Positions 11,001 to 22,635 of a stretch of 64,000 nucleotides of DNA are shown here, piece by piece. Every line of letters begins with the position of its first letter. Position 1 is the stretch's first letter. This stretch comes from Fistulifera solaris (taxonomy: Eukaryota > Bacillariophyta > Bacillariophyceae > Naviculales > Stauroneidaceae): contig AP026169.1 of assembly GCA_030295235.1 (NCBI GenBank), forward strand, positions 124,001-188,000, read 5' to 3'. Under the pieces are notes generated by a model that did no database searches, was not told the DNA's origin, and worked only from the letters and a program-made list of their open reading frames with translations. Made by a program: the position numbers and the translations under genes.

Positions 11001-12548
11001 ATACTACGACCCTGACGCGATATTCTCCATCTTGAAAATTGTACCAACAGTTGCCTCGTCTAGAAACATTCATGGTGTGCTGCCGATCGAGGTAAGATTT
11101 TTTCTTGACGCCCTGACCTTTTTGCCGAGCTAATCCTTTATTCTGCAATAGGTCGCATGTATGCAGTCGTTGCCGGCAGATGTTCTCGTTGCAATTGTTT
11201 TAGAGGATTTACCCATTGACATTGACCAAACTAGTGAAATCTCTATGGTCAGCAGAAGGGGGGCTAGTTGGTGGTACCTAACATGCGAATGCGGTATGTA
11301 ACATAGAAATCCAAACTGTTCTTTCCACACAAGGATGTTTCTCACCTATGTGCTTTTTAAGATGACTTCTTCGCCAATATAGTCGAGGACGTAATTTCAT
11401 TTTGTTCTGCTGAACAAGCACGTTCCCTATGTCTCGTTAAAAACTCGTCGGGCGAAACACTCCTTCAACGCGCATCACCAAAATGCAGGCTCGCCATGCA
11501 GGCCGCACTTAGAGTCGTAGGCCGCTTTGAGTACGACGAAACGAAACCAATCTTTGTTGATAACGTGAGAGGCTTACGGATATACGACGGGTACGATCAT
11601 GGCGATATTGATGACATGGAAGCCGACGGAAAGAAAGTAAGCTTGCGATTATTCTCTAACTATAAAGCTTTTCAAGAAGAGGTAAGAATCTCTTCTTTGC
11701 AGATGATCATTGTGAATTGGCCTCAATGATCCTACTCTCTATCAAGGTTTCTATTATTCGACAAGATCTAGACTTTTCAGTCGTGGAGGAAATTTCAGTG
11801 CTCTCCTTGGACCCTGCTGGTCAAGTAGCGCATTTCAACGAGCAACAAGAGCTTTTTGTGGTATCTGTCGAAGAGCCTGCTCTATCGTTGCGCAGTGTAG
11901 TGAAGGGCATGCTAGACAGTGAAGAATGTCAACGAAACACTTCTGTCCGGCAGAGATACGCCATGAAAGTTTTCGCGGTACTGCGAGTAGTTGTGAAAGC
12001 GCTGCGCCATCTTCACTCCATGGGGTTGATTCACGGAAAAGTAAACGCGGAGAACTGCTGTAAGTACGGCGACAGGTGGAAAATTCGCGATGTACTTGGA
12101 TCCCAGAAAGCAGGAACGACTTTTAAAGTCTCTAGATTCTCCTTTGCTTCGCCCCCCTGAGTGTTTTGAATCAATTGACAGCTCCAGAAAAGAGTGCATG
12201 GTCAGTTTTAAGAGTGACTTCATCACTTCTTATTCGGTAGATTCGTGGTCATTTGGAAAACTTTGTTTCGAGGTATTGGTTGGACGGCCACTGGTGGAAC
12301 GTGATTCGAAGCAGCGATTTGAAGATGATCAACAAGCTATGATGAGCATTCTCAACTGGAATGCTTCCGATTGTTTAGCGGTGCGAGAAGAACTGCTTGC
12401 TGTTGGCGTCATTGAAAGCGGCATCAAACTTGTTGCAACCTGTCTGGACCCTAATCCCCTAAATCGCCCAACTATGGGCGAAATTATGTCAATGCCCCTA
12501 TGGAAGGACTTGAGAAATTTTGCAAATAATCCTCGGAAAGAGGTATAA
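8046..12548 (+). CDS. Ankyrin-repeat protein with C-terminal pseudokinase domain
   Basis: Exons 8046-11091, 11152-11293, 11362-11681 and 11747-12548 (introns 60, 68 and 65 nt, all GT-AG). About 1,430 residues. N-terminal basic/coiled region; then a roughly 45-residue module seen at least twice (GFVRQLVKQMEIAADEE and GFVKNFIAQIEGTSGDEE), with a weaker third copy (DFLKRLHAVADDD). About five ankyrin-like repeats follow from 10.36 kb (GNLPLHMAAASGNLPMINIL, DGMLPLHLAI, DGNLPIHTGA, NNALHLLAS, HGVLPIEVA). The last 270 residues resemble a protein-kinase C-lobe: HSMGLIHGKVNAENC replaces HRDxKxxN, KIRDVLGS replaces DFG, then PPECFE (APE-like), YSVDSWSFGKLCFEVLVG and NPLNRPTMGEI. The catalytic Asp is missing, so it is probably a pseudokinase. 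Breaks: near 8400-8440, near 10010, and a C6 at 12152-12157 where C5 restores the frame. Likely a signalling scaffold (inference). Confidence 0.75.
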
Positions 12549-12614
12549 CGATTAGTCATGTTTTGTTATGAACTTTCTACTACCCAACGTCGGTTGCTAT
12601 TTGAAGCTTTAATC

Positions 12615-15132
12615 TTAGCAAGCAATCCCAAGTGTCAATAGATACTGGCGGAGTCCTTCGAAGCGATGGTCACCGTCAGGACAATGAGCGATAACAATTA
12701 CCTGTGTCATCAGCTCCGCAACAGCAACATCCCACGCGTCTCGCTCTCTTGCTTCCCGTAGAACCTGTGCGCATTCGTCGGTCAAGCTTCGGAACATCGT
12801 TTGACAACGAGAAAAGATTATCACTCAAACGTTTACGTTGAGCATACGGCAAAGGTAGCGCGGGGTAGGTGTATGCTCCTTTCGATTCCCTAGCTTTCGA
12901 ATGGGTAATTGTGCGAAATTGCTCTGGTCTCAGCTCCATAGGTTCCATAAACAACAAATCGTCTGAATTTTCGCCATCTGCGTTAGCCTGCGAATAAAGT
13001 CTCTTTTTCCGGATCTCTTGTGCCTACTTCCAGACCGAGATGGAGTGTTGAAAGAAACAGGAGAATGCAGAGAATTCGAACGAAGCGATTCCGGTGTGAC
13101 TTGAGCTGATGGTCCAGTTGGCACACTCACTCCAAGCGACGCCGGACGAGAAGGCGATGGTTCTTCGCCAGAGATCGAGTCCTTCAAATCGACGAAATTG
13201 TTCATTTCCGAAAGCGGGGCCGCGATTACCCCGGGTTCAGTAGAAATAAAGGAGTTAACTACCGGATATACCATTACACCAATACTTCGCGCCAACGACT
13301 GCTGATACGTGCACCTGTGATTTTGCTTGGGCTGGCCGCATAACTTGCATCGATAACGCATCTTGGGCTGCGATGCGCCCGTCGAAGCCATTTCCGAGTC
13401 GGGGTTATCAGCCGGGTGGCAGAATTCATCGGTTCCATCAACTTTGTCTCCCATCCCGCTTTCCGTCAACGGCTTGCCTTCATCATCAAATGTATTGGAT
13501 CGGCTTGTATCGTCTTTTGTGACTTCAACATGTGCAGAAATTTCCACTGGAGGATCTTCTTCAAACTCCCACGACAATCGGTTGTCATTTTCGTAATATC
13601 GTCCCGATAATGCTTCTTCATATTTCAGGCGTTCTTGTGACTTTTGTGTTGGTGATGTGACTGATGACGACGGTGTCACGGTCGCAGGTTTGGCATCACT
13701 TTCGTCTTTAGATCGGAAAATGGACTCCTCATTGCTCGACATGGACGTCGGGCCATTGTCCCGAATGATTTGACCACCAAACGCACAAATGGACGATTCG
13801 ACTCTTCGGCGTGCTATCGCTATATCTTGAGGTGTCGGATCTGCATAGCGTCCGGGAAGACCGCCGTACATGGTCTGCTCGATAAAAGAGAAAGCAATGA
13901 GTCTTTTCGTCCGACGCAATACGTGTAGTCAAAAAATCAAAATGACTTACCGATTCCCATTTTGATTCCATCTTATTTGATTCCGATGGAGGCTCCAGAA
14001 GTGCAGCTTTCAATCCTGGCAGCAAAAACGAACAATCCTTAAAGGCCATTTTGTATTTGCGCAAGAATACGTAGAACGATGGTTCACTGTTGTCATAATA
14101 CGTTTCACCAAACGAACGATGCGGACCACTAAAACTGGCATTCATGGGATGCGCCTCCTCTTCGGGACGCATGCCACCACTCAAACTGTACAAGACCTGT
14201 GTCGGACTCGGAGACCGACCATCGAGGACCATGGGATTCTCGCGTCGCGGAGGAGCGTTGTTTCCAAACGAATTGACGGGACTGAACCCGATGGTCAACG
14301 ATCCGGCTGTCAACAAGTGTTGCCCCGTCTTTTTCAAATCGGAATGTTCCATGCCAAACGAATCAGCCTGCAAGGACTCATTGAAGTAATTACCATCACC
14401 AAAGCTGTCGAAGGATTGATTAAACAAAACAAAGGATGGATTCATATCAATCAATCCATGTTTCGGACTCTTCTCCAGTAACGGATCCTCTTGTTGTTTG
14501 GGACTCTCCTTTTCGCCGGTGGTTTGGCTTCGTCAAAAGAAGTGGTCGGTGTCCGCAATGACAGTAACATTTTGGGAGGACTTTCTTCTCCCTTACTTTC
14601 GGGTCGGCCACGAAACACCGAGGCCCGTTGCTGTTCGATTTTGGGCAAATGAATCGGAGTACTACCACCCAATACCAAACTCACGCGATTCTTGGGAGGA
14701 GCATGATTCCGATCGTACCGATACTCCTGGTAGGGTGGTGGTGGTTGCCGCGCGTACCGCCGATCGTAATCGTACCGTTGTGGACGATAACGACGCTCTT
14801 CTCCTCCTCCTCCTCCTCCTCCTCCTCCTCCCTCCCTCGATAAGAAGATGATGGAGGATAGCGATGATACCGATCATCCGAAGGCCATCGCGAAGAATCC
14901 GTTTCGGGCCAACGCGAGTTGGAAGCAAACGCTTGAGCTGCGGCCGCGGCGGCTGCCGCAGACGATGGATTGGACGCCTCTGATGATGGTGGTGGTGGTG
15001 GTAGTGGAGGTGGAGGTGGTCGTCCTCCATGACGGCCGGAGATCGTGAACGGGTACGACCGCCGCGACGACTCGTCGTCGTAGTGCGTGCATTGGGAGCC
15101 GTGGGGCGTCCCGTATTAATGGCTACCGGCAT
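12615..15132 (-). CDS. Unknown protein, paralogue A of a tandem pair, with CxxC-x6-HxC motif
   Basis: Two exons, 13951-15132 and 12615-13874, with a 76-nt GT-AG intron (13875-13950). The start is taken at ATG 15132 (MPVAINTGRPTAPN). The N-terminal third is low complexity: RS, poly-Pro, poly-Ala, poly-Gly, then a Tyr/Arg-rich stretch (RRYRPQRYDYDRRYARQ). Blocks shared with the downstream gene are RRRVESSICAFGG, SLARSIGVMVYPVV, RPEQFRTI, a DAW-VAELMTQV helix and the terminal GLRQYLLTLGIAC. Only this copy has CKLCGQPKQNHRC, a small zinc-knuckle-like motif. The frame shifts at several short runs (near 14475, inside the GGA repeat at 14801-14831, near 13005, near 12815). Each fits a one-base length error because the paralogue is intact. 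Function unknown; the tails look like a conserved C-terminal interaction module. Confidence 0.65.
14801..14831. repeat. CTC/GGA trinucleotide microsatellite in coding sequence
   Basis: About ten CTC units (GAG/GGA on the coding strand) inside paralogue A. They read as poly-Gly, poly-Glu or poly-Arg depending on frame. The best continuous reading downstream (EERRYRPQRY) puts the repeat in the Gly frame. Confidence 0.85.
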
Positions 15133-15963
15133 ACTTCGTTGCAAATGTCTACGTAAGGCTGAACAAAAAAAAAGAGTGCCTTTCTCAAAAGCAAGTGTAT
15201 GTTTCAAACGCACAGGGTATCCAAGACCACGTCGAATTCTACCGCAGAGCAATGCTCCCGAGGTTCAACCAGATGATGATATCACGGGAAAGAGTTGTTG
15301 TTTGTTTGCTTGTTTTTTTGCTTCGAAAAAACACGAGTCAATCGACAATGTTTACTATTGTGTAACAAATGGTCGGCAATGGGTTAGCGCAGACGATGCG
15401 TCAACGTCAACAGCAAACTCGAGGAAAGAATTCAAAAGGCAATGCAAAGCTGCTGCACTTTTGTAAAAGAAGAAGGATTGTGCTTTCTTTCTAGCTAGAG
15501 GCTCTCCAAAATTTTGTTCGGAGGACTTTTTCGATGTAACGCCCGTTGGAACCGATGGCGTTGTAAACAAGCATGTTCGAACGGACGAGAGTGAATGCGT
15601 TGGTTGAAAAGGAGTGGTGATAGTAAGGCAATATTATCAAACGTTTAGTAAAATTATTCACCACTTTATTCTATGAGATACCACCCCTTTGAAACCGCGC
15701 CGTACCATCACCAGTCACATAAGAAAACCTGTGCCTAACAAACCGATTGGAACGGCCGAAAATTGGAATGACTATAAATAATATCAGTGGGGTATACATC
15801 TATGTATCCAAATGGTTTGATAGTATAGTGTACAAAGCGTTTCCGGTAGAATCGTGCGGGCGTGCGGTGAACGGTCCAATGTCCGATGACGTGAGACAGC
15901 ATGGTGCACCTCGTACTTGTATTTCGTGGTTTGCCAATAATACGATCGAAGTCAAAAAATGTT
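15133..15963. other. Intergenic spacer between tandem paralogues
   Basis: A 0.83 kb gap holding the promoter of paralogue A and the 3' region of paralogue B. Short A-runs and T-runs are present. ORFs here are short and unsupported. No mobile element recognised. Confidence 0.45.
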
Positions 15964-17366
15964 TCAACAGGAAATTCCCATATACAACAAATAGCGTCGC
16001 AAACCTTCCAAACGGGCATCACCGGGCGCACAGCACCCGGCAATCACCACTTGGGTCAAGAGCTCGGCGACGCCTTGATCCCAGGCGTCTTCGAAACGGG
16101 CTTGTTCTAACAACACCACAATGGCGGGCATTCCAAGAGGACGGGCCAACATAAAGAGAGAATCACTCCATTGCTGGCGTTCATAAGTTGTCAAGGGAAT
16201 GGGTGGGTACGTATAATCCCCATTCGAAGGAGCCATGGTACGAAATTGTTCTGGATGCAACGTCGCCCACAAAGAATCACTCGTCAAGGCGGACGCCGGG
16301 GAATAAAACAACGGAGGGTGTTCGGTCGCATCATTGTTCATTTCTGTCAAGGCTGGAGCCTTTTGTCCGGGTTCCGCAGCCGTGTAGGCATGGACCGTGG
16401 GGTACACCATGACTCCGATACTCCGTTGAATAAGGTCGTCCGAAGAATCCAAACCGAGTCGTTGGGACGGTGTCTCACTCTCCGGAAGTGGCGGACTTTC
16501 TTCCACGTCCCAACTGATGCGACGATCATGAATGGTGTAGCGTCGGGGTAGTACTTGTTCGTAGTGTCGTCGGGGTAAGTTGACACGTTTTTCACGAAAA
16601 ATGGACCTTTTCTCTTGTTGGTGAGGTACAACGCCTCCAAAGGCACAAATGGCAGCCTCCACGCGACGGGTTCCAATAATTATATCATGATGATCCTGTA
16701 AAATGGTGCCGTGAGACAAAATGCAATGTAGCCAACAAAATGGCCAACAAGAATAACCCTACCGCATGGCTGACAGGAAAGTCATCTCTACCACCGCACG
16801 GAAGTAGATATTTGAGAGCAGAAAGCTGCTGCCGAACCGAGCGGAGGACACAATACGGATCAAAATACGAAGATGGAGTGAAATAAGAATGTTCCCAATC
16901 GGGTGCAACGTAAGATACAGCTGTCACACTGGATGGATGGCTCGTCTCGTGTTTGGTGGGCGATGAGTCGCAGTTGTGTAGCATTTGAACCGGGGAATCG
17001 TGCAAAGAGGTTTCTTCATCATCTGAAAAGTGGAGTGTTGGGATTGTGATATTGGCCAGATTGAAATCACCATGCTTGGGAAGCGTTGGAGATGCAACCG
17101 GGTCCGAGAGACTGAATGTTTTGCTGTCCGTCGAAGAAAAACTTCGCTGTAGATCGGAAAGACTATCAAACGACTCATTCAATAAAGTATTGGAGTAGGA
17201 GTCTGCACTGTTTTCGGTCGGATCTGGTGAATGCGGGTGAACGACCTTCTATAAACATTGTGAGGCACTTTTGAGGACGATGAATGTGACGAAGGTTACC
17301 TACCTTTGATAGTTCTTCCTTGCCTTCATCGCTCTTCTCATTGATTATCTTCGTTGGAGTATTCAT
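15964..17366 (-). CDS. Unknown protein, paralogue B of a tandem pair
   Basis: Three exons: 17304-17366, 16763-17248 and 15964-16695, with introns of 55 and 67 nt (GTAGGT and GTAGGG donors, AG acceptors). They join to an intact frame of 426 residues, from ATG 17366 (MNTPTKIINEKSDEG) to GISC and a stop. It shares with paralogue A the order NESFDSL, TRRVEAAICAFGG, RRISWDVEESPP, RSIGVMVYPTV, HPEQFRTM, YTYPPIPL and the C-terminal AWDQGVAELLTQV to GLRRYLLYMGISC. It lacks the Cys/His motif and the low-complexity N-terminus of paralogue A. No signal peptide. An alternative donor for intron 2 at 16791 would encode a slightly shorter exon but breaks the phase. Function unknown. Confidence 0.75.
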
Positions 17367-18182
17367 GGTGAAAAGCCAAAGCACAAAATAATGCGGGCGC
17401 CAAGTTGGAGGACGGAAAAAGAACTGCATCGGAAAACATGTTACTTTCTCTCTAGTCTGATTTCGCGCCATGTCGAATCTTGTCAATGCAAAAAATGAGC
17501 GCTAAAACCATTCTTGGTGGTCCATTTCCCTCCACGTTGTGTCTTTGGAACGAATTCAAATGCAGAAAGAGGAAATAGAATGTTCTTGTGTTCCTGTACC
17601 CAAAAAAATTGTGGGTCGAAATCTGTCTTGCCGCAGGTAAACTTATTACTAAGTACGTAAGTGTCTCTTCGCTTAAGTACAACGGAGTAACTAATAGCTC
17701 TGCGACAACAGACGGACAGGAAGGTGCACTTCCTAACTCCTAACTCGTGGATGAGCAACGAGAAGTGAGAAGTCATCGGTTACTCCGTACTCCGGAGTAC
17801 AAGTAATATTTCTTGTCAGGCGACGATCTCCGAGCTACGAATAACAAGTACATACTACTAGTAATAATCAACGATCAGTCATTCTGGGTATTATGTGATT
17901 ATAGTCTTTTGTCACAGTCATTCTATAACATAGCACACACTCCAAACTCCATAGGCAATACTTGAGACTTGAGAGCTCGAGACTCGAGAGTCAACAGGTC
18001 AAGAGTGGCCGGTGGTAGACTTTAGGCTTTAGGTCACTGTTCACTACTTAATGAAAATGACCTTTTCATTAAAACCGGGAGCGGTCATCGGGTCATAAGG
18101 AAGATGTGATATCAAAGATAAGAGAACAAGAGTTAAGTTCAAAAGTGGAGTACGGAAGCGGCTATTGCGAATTGCGACTGGT
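17367..18182. other. Intergenic spacer flanking the transposon
   Basis: A 0.8 kb region with several GTAC tetramers (about 17650-17850) and an imperfect GAGACTTGAGAG-like direct repeat near 17960-18000. It includes the upstream region of paralogue B. No supported gene. Confidence 0.4.
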
Positions 18183-18185
18183 TAA

Positions 18186-18239
18186 GGCGGCTCCCATTGT
18201 AATTTTTTACCCGCCCAAAACGACTTCCTAAATGGCACG
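18186..18239 (+). repeat. Left terminal inverted repeat of the Harbinger element
   Basis: 54 bp beginning GGCGGCTCCCATTGTAA. It matches the reverse complement of the right end along its length except for one extra T in a run (T6 versus T5). Confidence 0.95.
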
Positions 18240-18416
18240 CCACGTCACCGGGTCTTTTTGGAAGTCTGTTTTGGAATTTTTATCGATTTTTTTAGCCAAA
18301 TTATTCCAAAACGGCCTTCCAAAACATCCCGTCACCCCGCATCTTCTGCCAACTACTAAAATTCACGAACAACAATAACGTTTTGTGGTAGTTTAGTCTG
18401 CTTTCTTCGTAGTAAC

Positions 18417-20260
18417 ATGAGCGACAACATCAGCAGTAGCGGTCAAAGCTCCTCGGGAAACTCTCAGCGCCCGATGAAGCTAGCATTGTTGTGATGGAGA
18501 CTGACGCGAATGCTCATTGTGAGGAACATCGAGAGGTAGTTGTACTTCCTGATGCAGAAGTAGAAGCTGACAAAGAGCAGGTTGACGATGAAGCTGACAA
18601 AGAACCTGTTGATGATTTAGATGAAGTTAATGTGGGCGAAGGAGTTTATGTTCTTCCTGAAAAGAAGAAGATAAGGGGAACCTTCAAAAGTATATGGAAG
18701 ATCAGGCCAATCTCGACCCAAAGGACCACGGACCGTACATCTGTATGCTTGTTGAAACAACATTTCCGGAGTGGAAAATTTTTCAGAAGACTCCATATTA
18801 TCAAAACGAGGCCAAGGAAATGAAAGGAAAAAAGGGTGATTATAGGAGTGTGAAGATGAAGAAGAAATTGATTATTCAGGAGCTTGAAACTGCCGGGGGG
18901 GGCCTATCAAGAACGGAAATAACAAAACAATTAAAGCTCTTGTCAAAGAGCTTTCTTCCCAGGAATTGGCGCTGGAAGACATGCGGGATATTACTTATTT
19001 GTGTTACCGTGAACGGGAGCTTCGAAAGCATCTGAAGTTGTTCTTGGCAAAACGATCGAACTGGACACAACAAGGGCAATCAAAACAACTCAACATGACC
19101 GGATGAGGTTCATTTTGATGTTTAACGACATGACAATTTCAAGGGCGTATAGGTTGTCACAGTATTATGCAATTCGACTAGTAGTAGATGGAAGAAAGAA
19201 CCAGGCATACAAAGACGACACCTTTTATGGAAAGGCCATCGCAAAGTTCAATGATCCTTCCTGGATTCCTGTCAGTGAAGCTCTGCCTAACCTGCATCCT
19301 GATTTTGAGGAACCGAAGAGTATCCACTCCGTCCAGGTAAGTTTGTTAGGTTTTTTCCGTTTGATTGATTCTTCTTATGCTGTAACTGTAACAACAGGTG
19401 CTCTGTTGGACGAGGGAGAAAGCAAAAAACATCCTAGGTGGTCACAAGCTCCGTATCAAGGAGATGCTTGACAAGTATGATCGCAGTGGTAGGGGTGCCA
19501 TCAATGCCGCAGACATGTATACACTAGGTGACAAAGACAATGATGACGACTCTGATACTCTTGATGACCGTGGGCGAAGAAGACCCGGGTACCGAAGTTG
19601 ACGAGGGTCGAGGGAAGCATTGAGGGTGGGACGGGAGTAGTTTACACGGATCCGACAATCAGAGCCAAGTTTGGACACTTCGACTTGGAGAAGGCAATGA
19701 GGTCGGGTGGTGATGATAGGAAAGATTACCTTGGAAAAAATCCTACAGATATTCTTTATTGGTGGCATGTCCTTGACGAGCTTGAACTGATCACAATGAT
19801 GTGTGTGAAGTTGAATCAAGATCTCCGTGCTGATTGCTACACACCACTGCAATCTGTATCTGATTTATCTTCATCTAGTAAGAAGAAGAGAGCAATTAAT
19901 GATGACAACGAAGAGATAAAGCAAAACTTGGGCATGCTTATGGATAACATTGCGACGATCACGGCTCAGTTGACCACGTTCACTAGCAAAGTTATCGAGG
20001 CTGCAGAAAAAAAGAATGCATTGGCTGTAGAAGTAGCAGATAGAGAACATGCCAGATTGCTTGAAGAATCCCGACTCCGAGAGCTAAATAATTTGGAGGA
20101 CCGATTGTTGAAAAAGAAATCTGAGTACCAGCAGTTGTTACAGGATAACTTTAGGGAGAAAGACAAGGATGCACGAGCAATGCAAAAGGCCATCATCAAT
20201 ATGATTAAACAGGACATGGAGGAAATTGAGTCAAAGAAACGTAAATTGGAAAAGAAATAG
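18417..20260 (+). CDS. Harbinger accessory ORF (Myb/SANT-like DNA-binding protein)
   Basis: In known PIF/Harbinger elements the second ORF encodes a Myb/trihelix-type protein that binds DNA and brings the transposase to the nucleus. Here the order is: acidic N-terminus with EADKEQVDDEADKEPVDD; ILMFNDMTISRAYRLSQYY; GKAIAKFNDPSWIPVSEALP, containing the spaced Trp typical of these ORFs; then NPTDILYWWHVLDELELI; and a C-terminal coiled coil rich in Glu/Lys (NNLEDRLLKKKSEYQQLL). A clear 61-nt GT-AG intron lies at 19337-19397, phase 0. The frame changes near 18485, 18690, 19100 and 19585; some may be introns, others one-base errors. The first ATG is taken at 18417. Stop at 20260. Confidence 0.7.
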
Positions 20261-20269
20261 TAAACTAGT

Positions 20270-21675
20270 TTATACGTTTTGATTCGTCGATGTAGAACCT
20301 CTTGGTCCAGGTCGGCGAAAGCCTTGCTCGGTGACATATCGAAGCATCGCAAAGATAGGAAGGTCATTCACATGGACTAGGTTAGGATCGTATTCAATGC
20401 GAAGACCACTCTGTACATTGGTAGGGACATGTACTAAATCGGTATTCACAGACAACGCATGGTTGGCAGCGTGTCGATAGTTCCTTCTATCTCGGTCTGC
20501 AACAAATGCACCTCCATCTAGCAGTTCGCTCACACGGTCACGTTCCGGATCATACAACCAACCATCACCTTGGATTTGAACTTGTGAGAGGCGGCTTTGT
20601 CCCTGATACATTATAAACTCGCGATCGTCGTCAGTTGCTGGTAACACTTGATTTTCAGCATCCTTCTTGACGTCAATGAGAAAATTGTGGATCTTGCAGA
20701 GAGCAAGGAAGAGGTAATGGATCTTTTGACTTTGAAATTAACCGGCATCGGCTTACGGAGGCATCCAAACCGGTGAACAAGAATACCAAAGGCACACTCG
20801 ATGTTTATCCTTGTCTGAGAGTGGTAAAAGTTGAAGTCGTCTTTAGGTCCACCGGATATTGCTTTGAATGGTGCTACCATGTTTGGAGTGTTGACATAGG
20901 CGTTATCTCCAAACAACACCAACCCTGGGGCTAGAAATCCTGCAGTTTCGACTTGCTCTCGGAGCTTACAGTCCATCCACATGGTGAAGTCAGAAGCTGA
21001 ACCTGGATGCTCGCAGTATACATCTAAAAATCTTTTATCAGCATCACAAACTCCCTGGATATTGCAACCGAATTTCTTTTTCCTTCCGGCTGTAGAATTT
21101 AAGAGGTCCAACGCCCAAAACCACGTCATCCTCAGATGGCCTATTTGTCCACACAAGCATCCCATCAATAGCTCCAACACAGTTTGTGAAGTTACACGCA
21201 GACTTTTGAGCAAATCCAGCTGCCACAGCTTGTTGCCTCATGAGTTTGAGGAAAGATTATGTCGAGCATTCTAGCAAGGTGAATAGCATCGACAACTCGC
21301 CAAACACTCCTGTAAACTTCATTGCAATGAACTCCATGAGCTAATGCAACGTCGTGCTTGTCACCGCCAGCAAAGAAAACGCAAGGCCATCATCAATCTC
21401 AAGTCGTTGGGGATGAGGCCGTTGGGGGTCTTACCGCTTTCTCTTCTTGGGGTTCGGCATATATGGCTCAATGATGTGGAATAGTTCAACAAATGTGTCC
21501 TCCGACATCCGATACATACGGCCGGAAGGTATGGCTTCCAACCAGAGCACAAATGGATTCAAACGTTTTTCTTTCTCTAGCAATTGTGGTTACTCCAGAA
21601 CGTCCCCCCGACAGGACGACACTCATTCGCCTTCCAAATTTGCACTGTTATAAATGCAATTGCAGTTGAAGCCAT
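20270..21675 (-). CDS. PIF/Harbinger DDE transposase
   Basis: DDE_Tnp_4-type transposase. The N-terminal helix region reads LMMALRFFAGGDKHDVALAH (conserved among Harbinger proteins). The catalytic triad is visible as the first Asp in NCVGAIDGMLVW, the second in LVLFGDNAYVN and the Glu in RINIECAFGILVHRFGCL. The C-terminal helix LFLALCKIHNFLID is also typical. The protein is split over three frames. Breaks fall near 21610, near 21090 (an A-run before KFGCNIQGV) and near 20735 (an A4 before the ALCKIHNFL block). All three can be single-base length errors, so the element may encode a whole transposase. Start uncertain; ATG 21675 is the furthest upstream candidate. The stop is 10 bp from that of the accessory ORF. 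Confidence 0.8.
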
Positions 21676-21941
21676 GGCAACCACTGCTTGCATGTACAAG
21701 AAGCATTGGTAAATATCCTTATCACCCATTATCTACAAGAATGGGTTGTTATTTTAATGACCAGCCATGACATAGAAAGAAATGAATGTAAAAAAATTTG
21801 ATAATTGGCAGGAGCCGGTACCGGGTACCAGACCTGGTACTTTTGGAAACGAATTTACAATGGATCGGAAAATCAGTATTTGGGTGCATGTTGGATTTTT
21901 TTTCTGGCAAGAGAAAATATCCAGTCATGAATGACCGGGAA

Positions 21942-21994
21942 CGTGCCATTTAGGAAGTCGTTTTGGGCGGGTAAAAATTACAATGGGAGCCGCC
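21942..21994 (-). repeat. Right terminal inverted repeat of the Harbinger element
   Basis: 53 bp ending TTACAATGGGAGCCGCC, inverted copy of the left end. The TAA target duplication follows immediately at 21995-21997. Confidence 0.95.
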
Positions 21995-22093
21995 TAAGCG
22001 ACCTTTGAATTCCTTTGAACCAGTCAACGTTCTTTTGTTTTTTTTTGAACGATCCGCAAACCCAGCGTTTTCTTCCAAAAGAAAGAAATAAAC

Positions 22094-22533
22094 ATGAATC
22101 TTCCAGATCAACGCTTAGAAATAACAGTCTTACCTTTAGAGGTAATGAAACTTGTGAGAGAAGCCATCAACATTACGATTGTTGGTGACAACGCGCGGCG
22201 GCCGTCGAGAGAGTATCGGATTGCCAAAGTTCGATCCAATACCAGTTCCGACTCACTCAAATTGAAAGAAAAATATTTTTGCATCGTCGCGGTTTAATAC
22301 GTCATTCTTCGAATGATATTGGTTTCGATCGATGGGCGACGAGGAATCCGGAAGAAGTTCCATCGCGAGCACCGCCTCGTCGGTCGGTGTCGGCGGATTT
22401 CGCACCTTCTTTACCGACACGCAGTTCATTCGAAAAATTAGAAACCATCGAGCAGCATTCGTCTCTGATGGATCGATACGTTCCGCCTACTCTGTTTCCC
22501 AGAAGGAAGCCGTCGGTGCGAAAAATCGCCTGA
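22094..22533 (+). CDS. Small basic protein, unknown function
   Basis: Read as one ORF of about 145 residues from ATG 22094 (MNLPDQRLEITVLPLEV), with a frame change near 22268-22280 in an A/T-run (KEKYF to HRRGLIRHSSND). The second half (RSVSADFAPSLPTRSSFEKL, MDRYVPPTLFPRRKPSVRKI) has the regular look of a real protein. The alternative is two short unrelated ORFs. It lies just outside the right end of the transposon. No domain recognised and no membrane segment. Confidence 0.4.
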
Positions 22534-22635
22534 TACGTGTTCGTTACATGTTTATTTGCTCGCTCCAATGCAACTTGTTCGTTGTGTGCTCCCGAATAAA
22601 CCGTTATTCTATAAATAATACTCCATGATTTAGTA

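Larger units (their letters stand above)
18186..21994. mobile_element. PIF/Harbinger DNA transposon, 3,809 bp
   Basis: The element is bounded by near-perfect terminal inverted repeats (18186-18239 and 21942-21994) and flanked by the 3-bp direct repeat TAA (18183-18185 and 21995-21997), the TWA-type target duplication of PIF/Harbinger. It carries the usual two convergent genes: a Myb/SANT-like accessory ORF on plus and a DDE transposase on minus, whose stops lie 10 bp apart. Both frames contain several one-base breaks, yet the TIRs differ only by one T in a T-run. The insertion therefore looks recent and the breaks are at least partly sequence error. It sits in intergenic DNA between an unknown gene pair and a small ORF. 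Confidence 0.93.

Noticed and set aside
14662-15252. Minus-strand ORF with poly-Arg and poly-His runs (196 codons)
   Set aside because: It is a shifted frame through the GGA/CTC repeat of paralogue A. The Pro/Ala/Gly frame continues into conserved sequence, the Arg frame does not.
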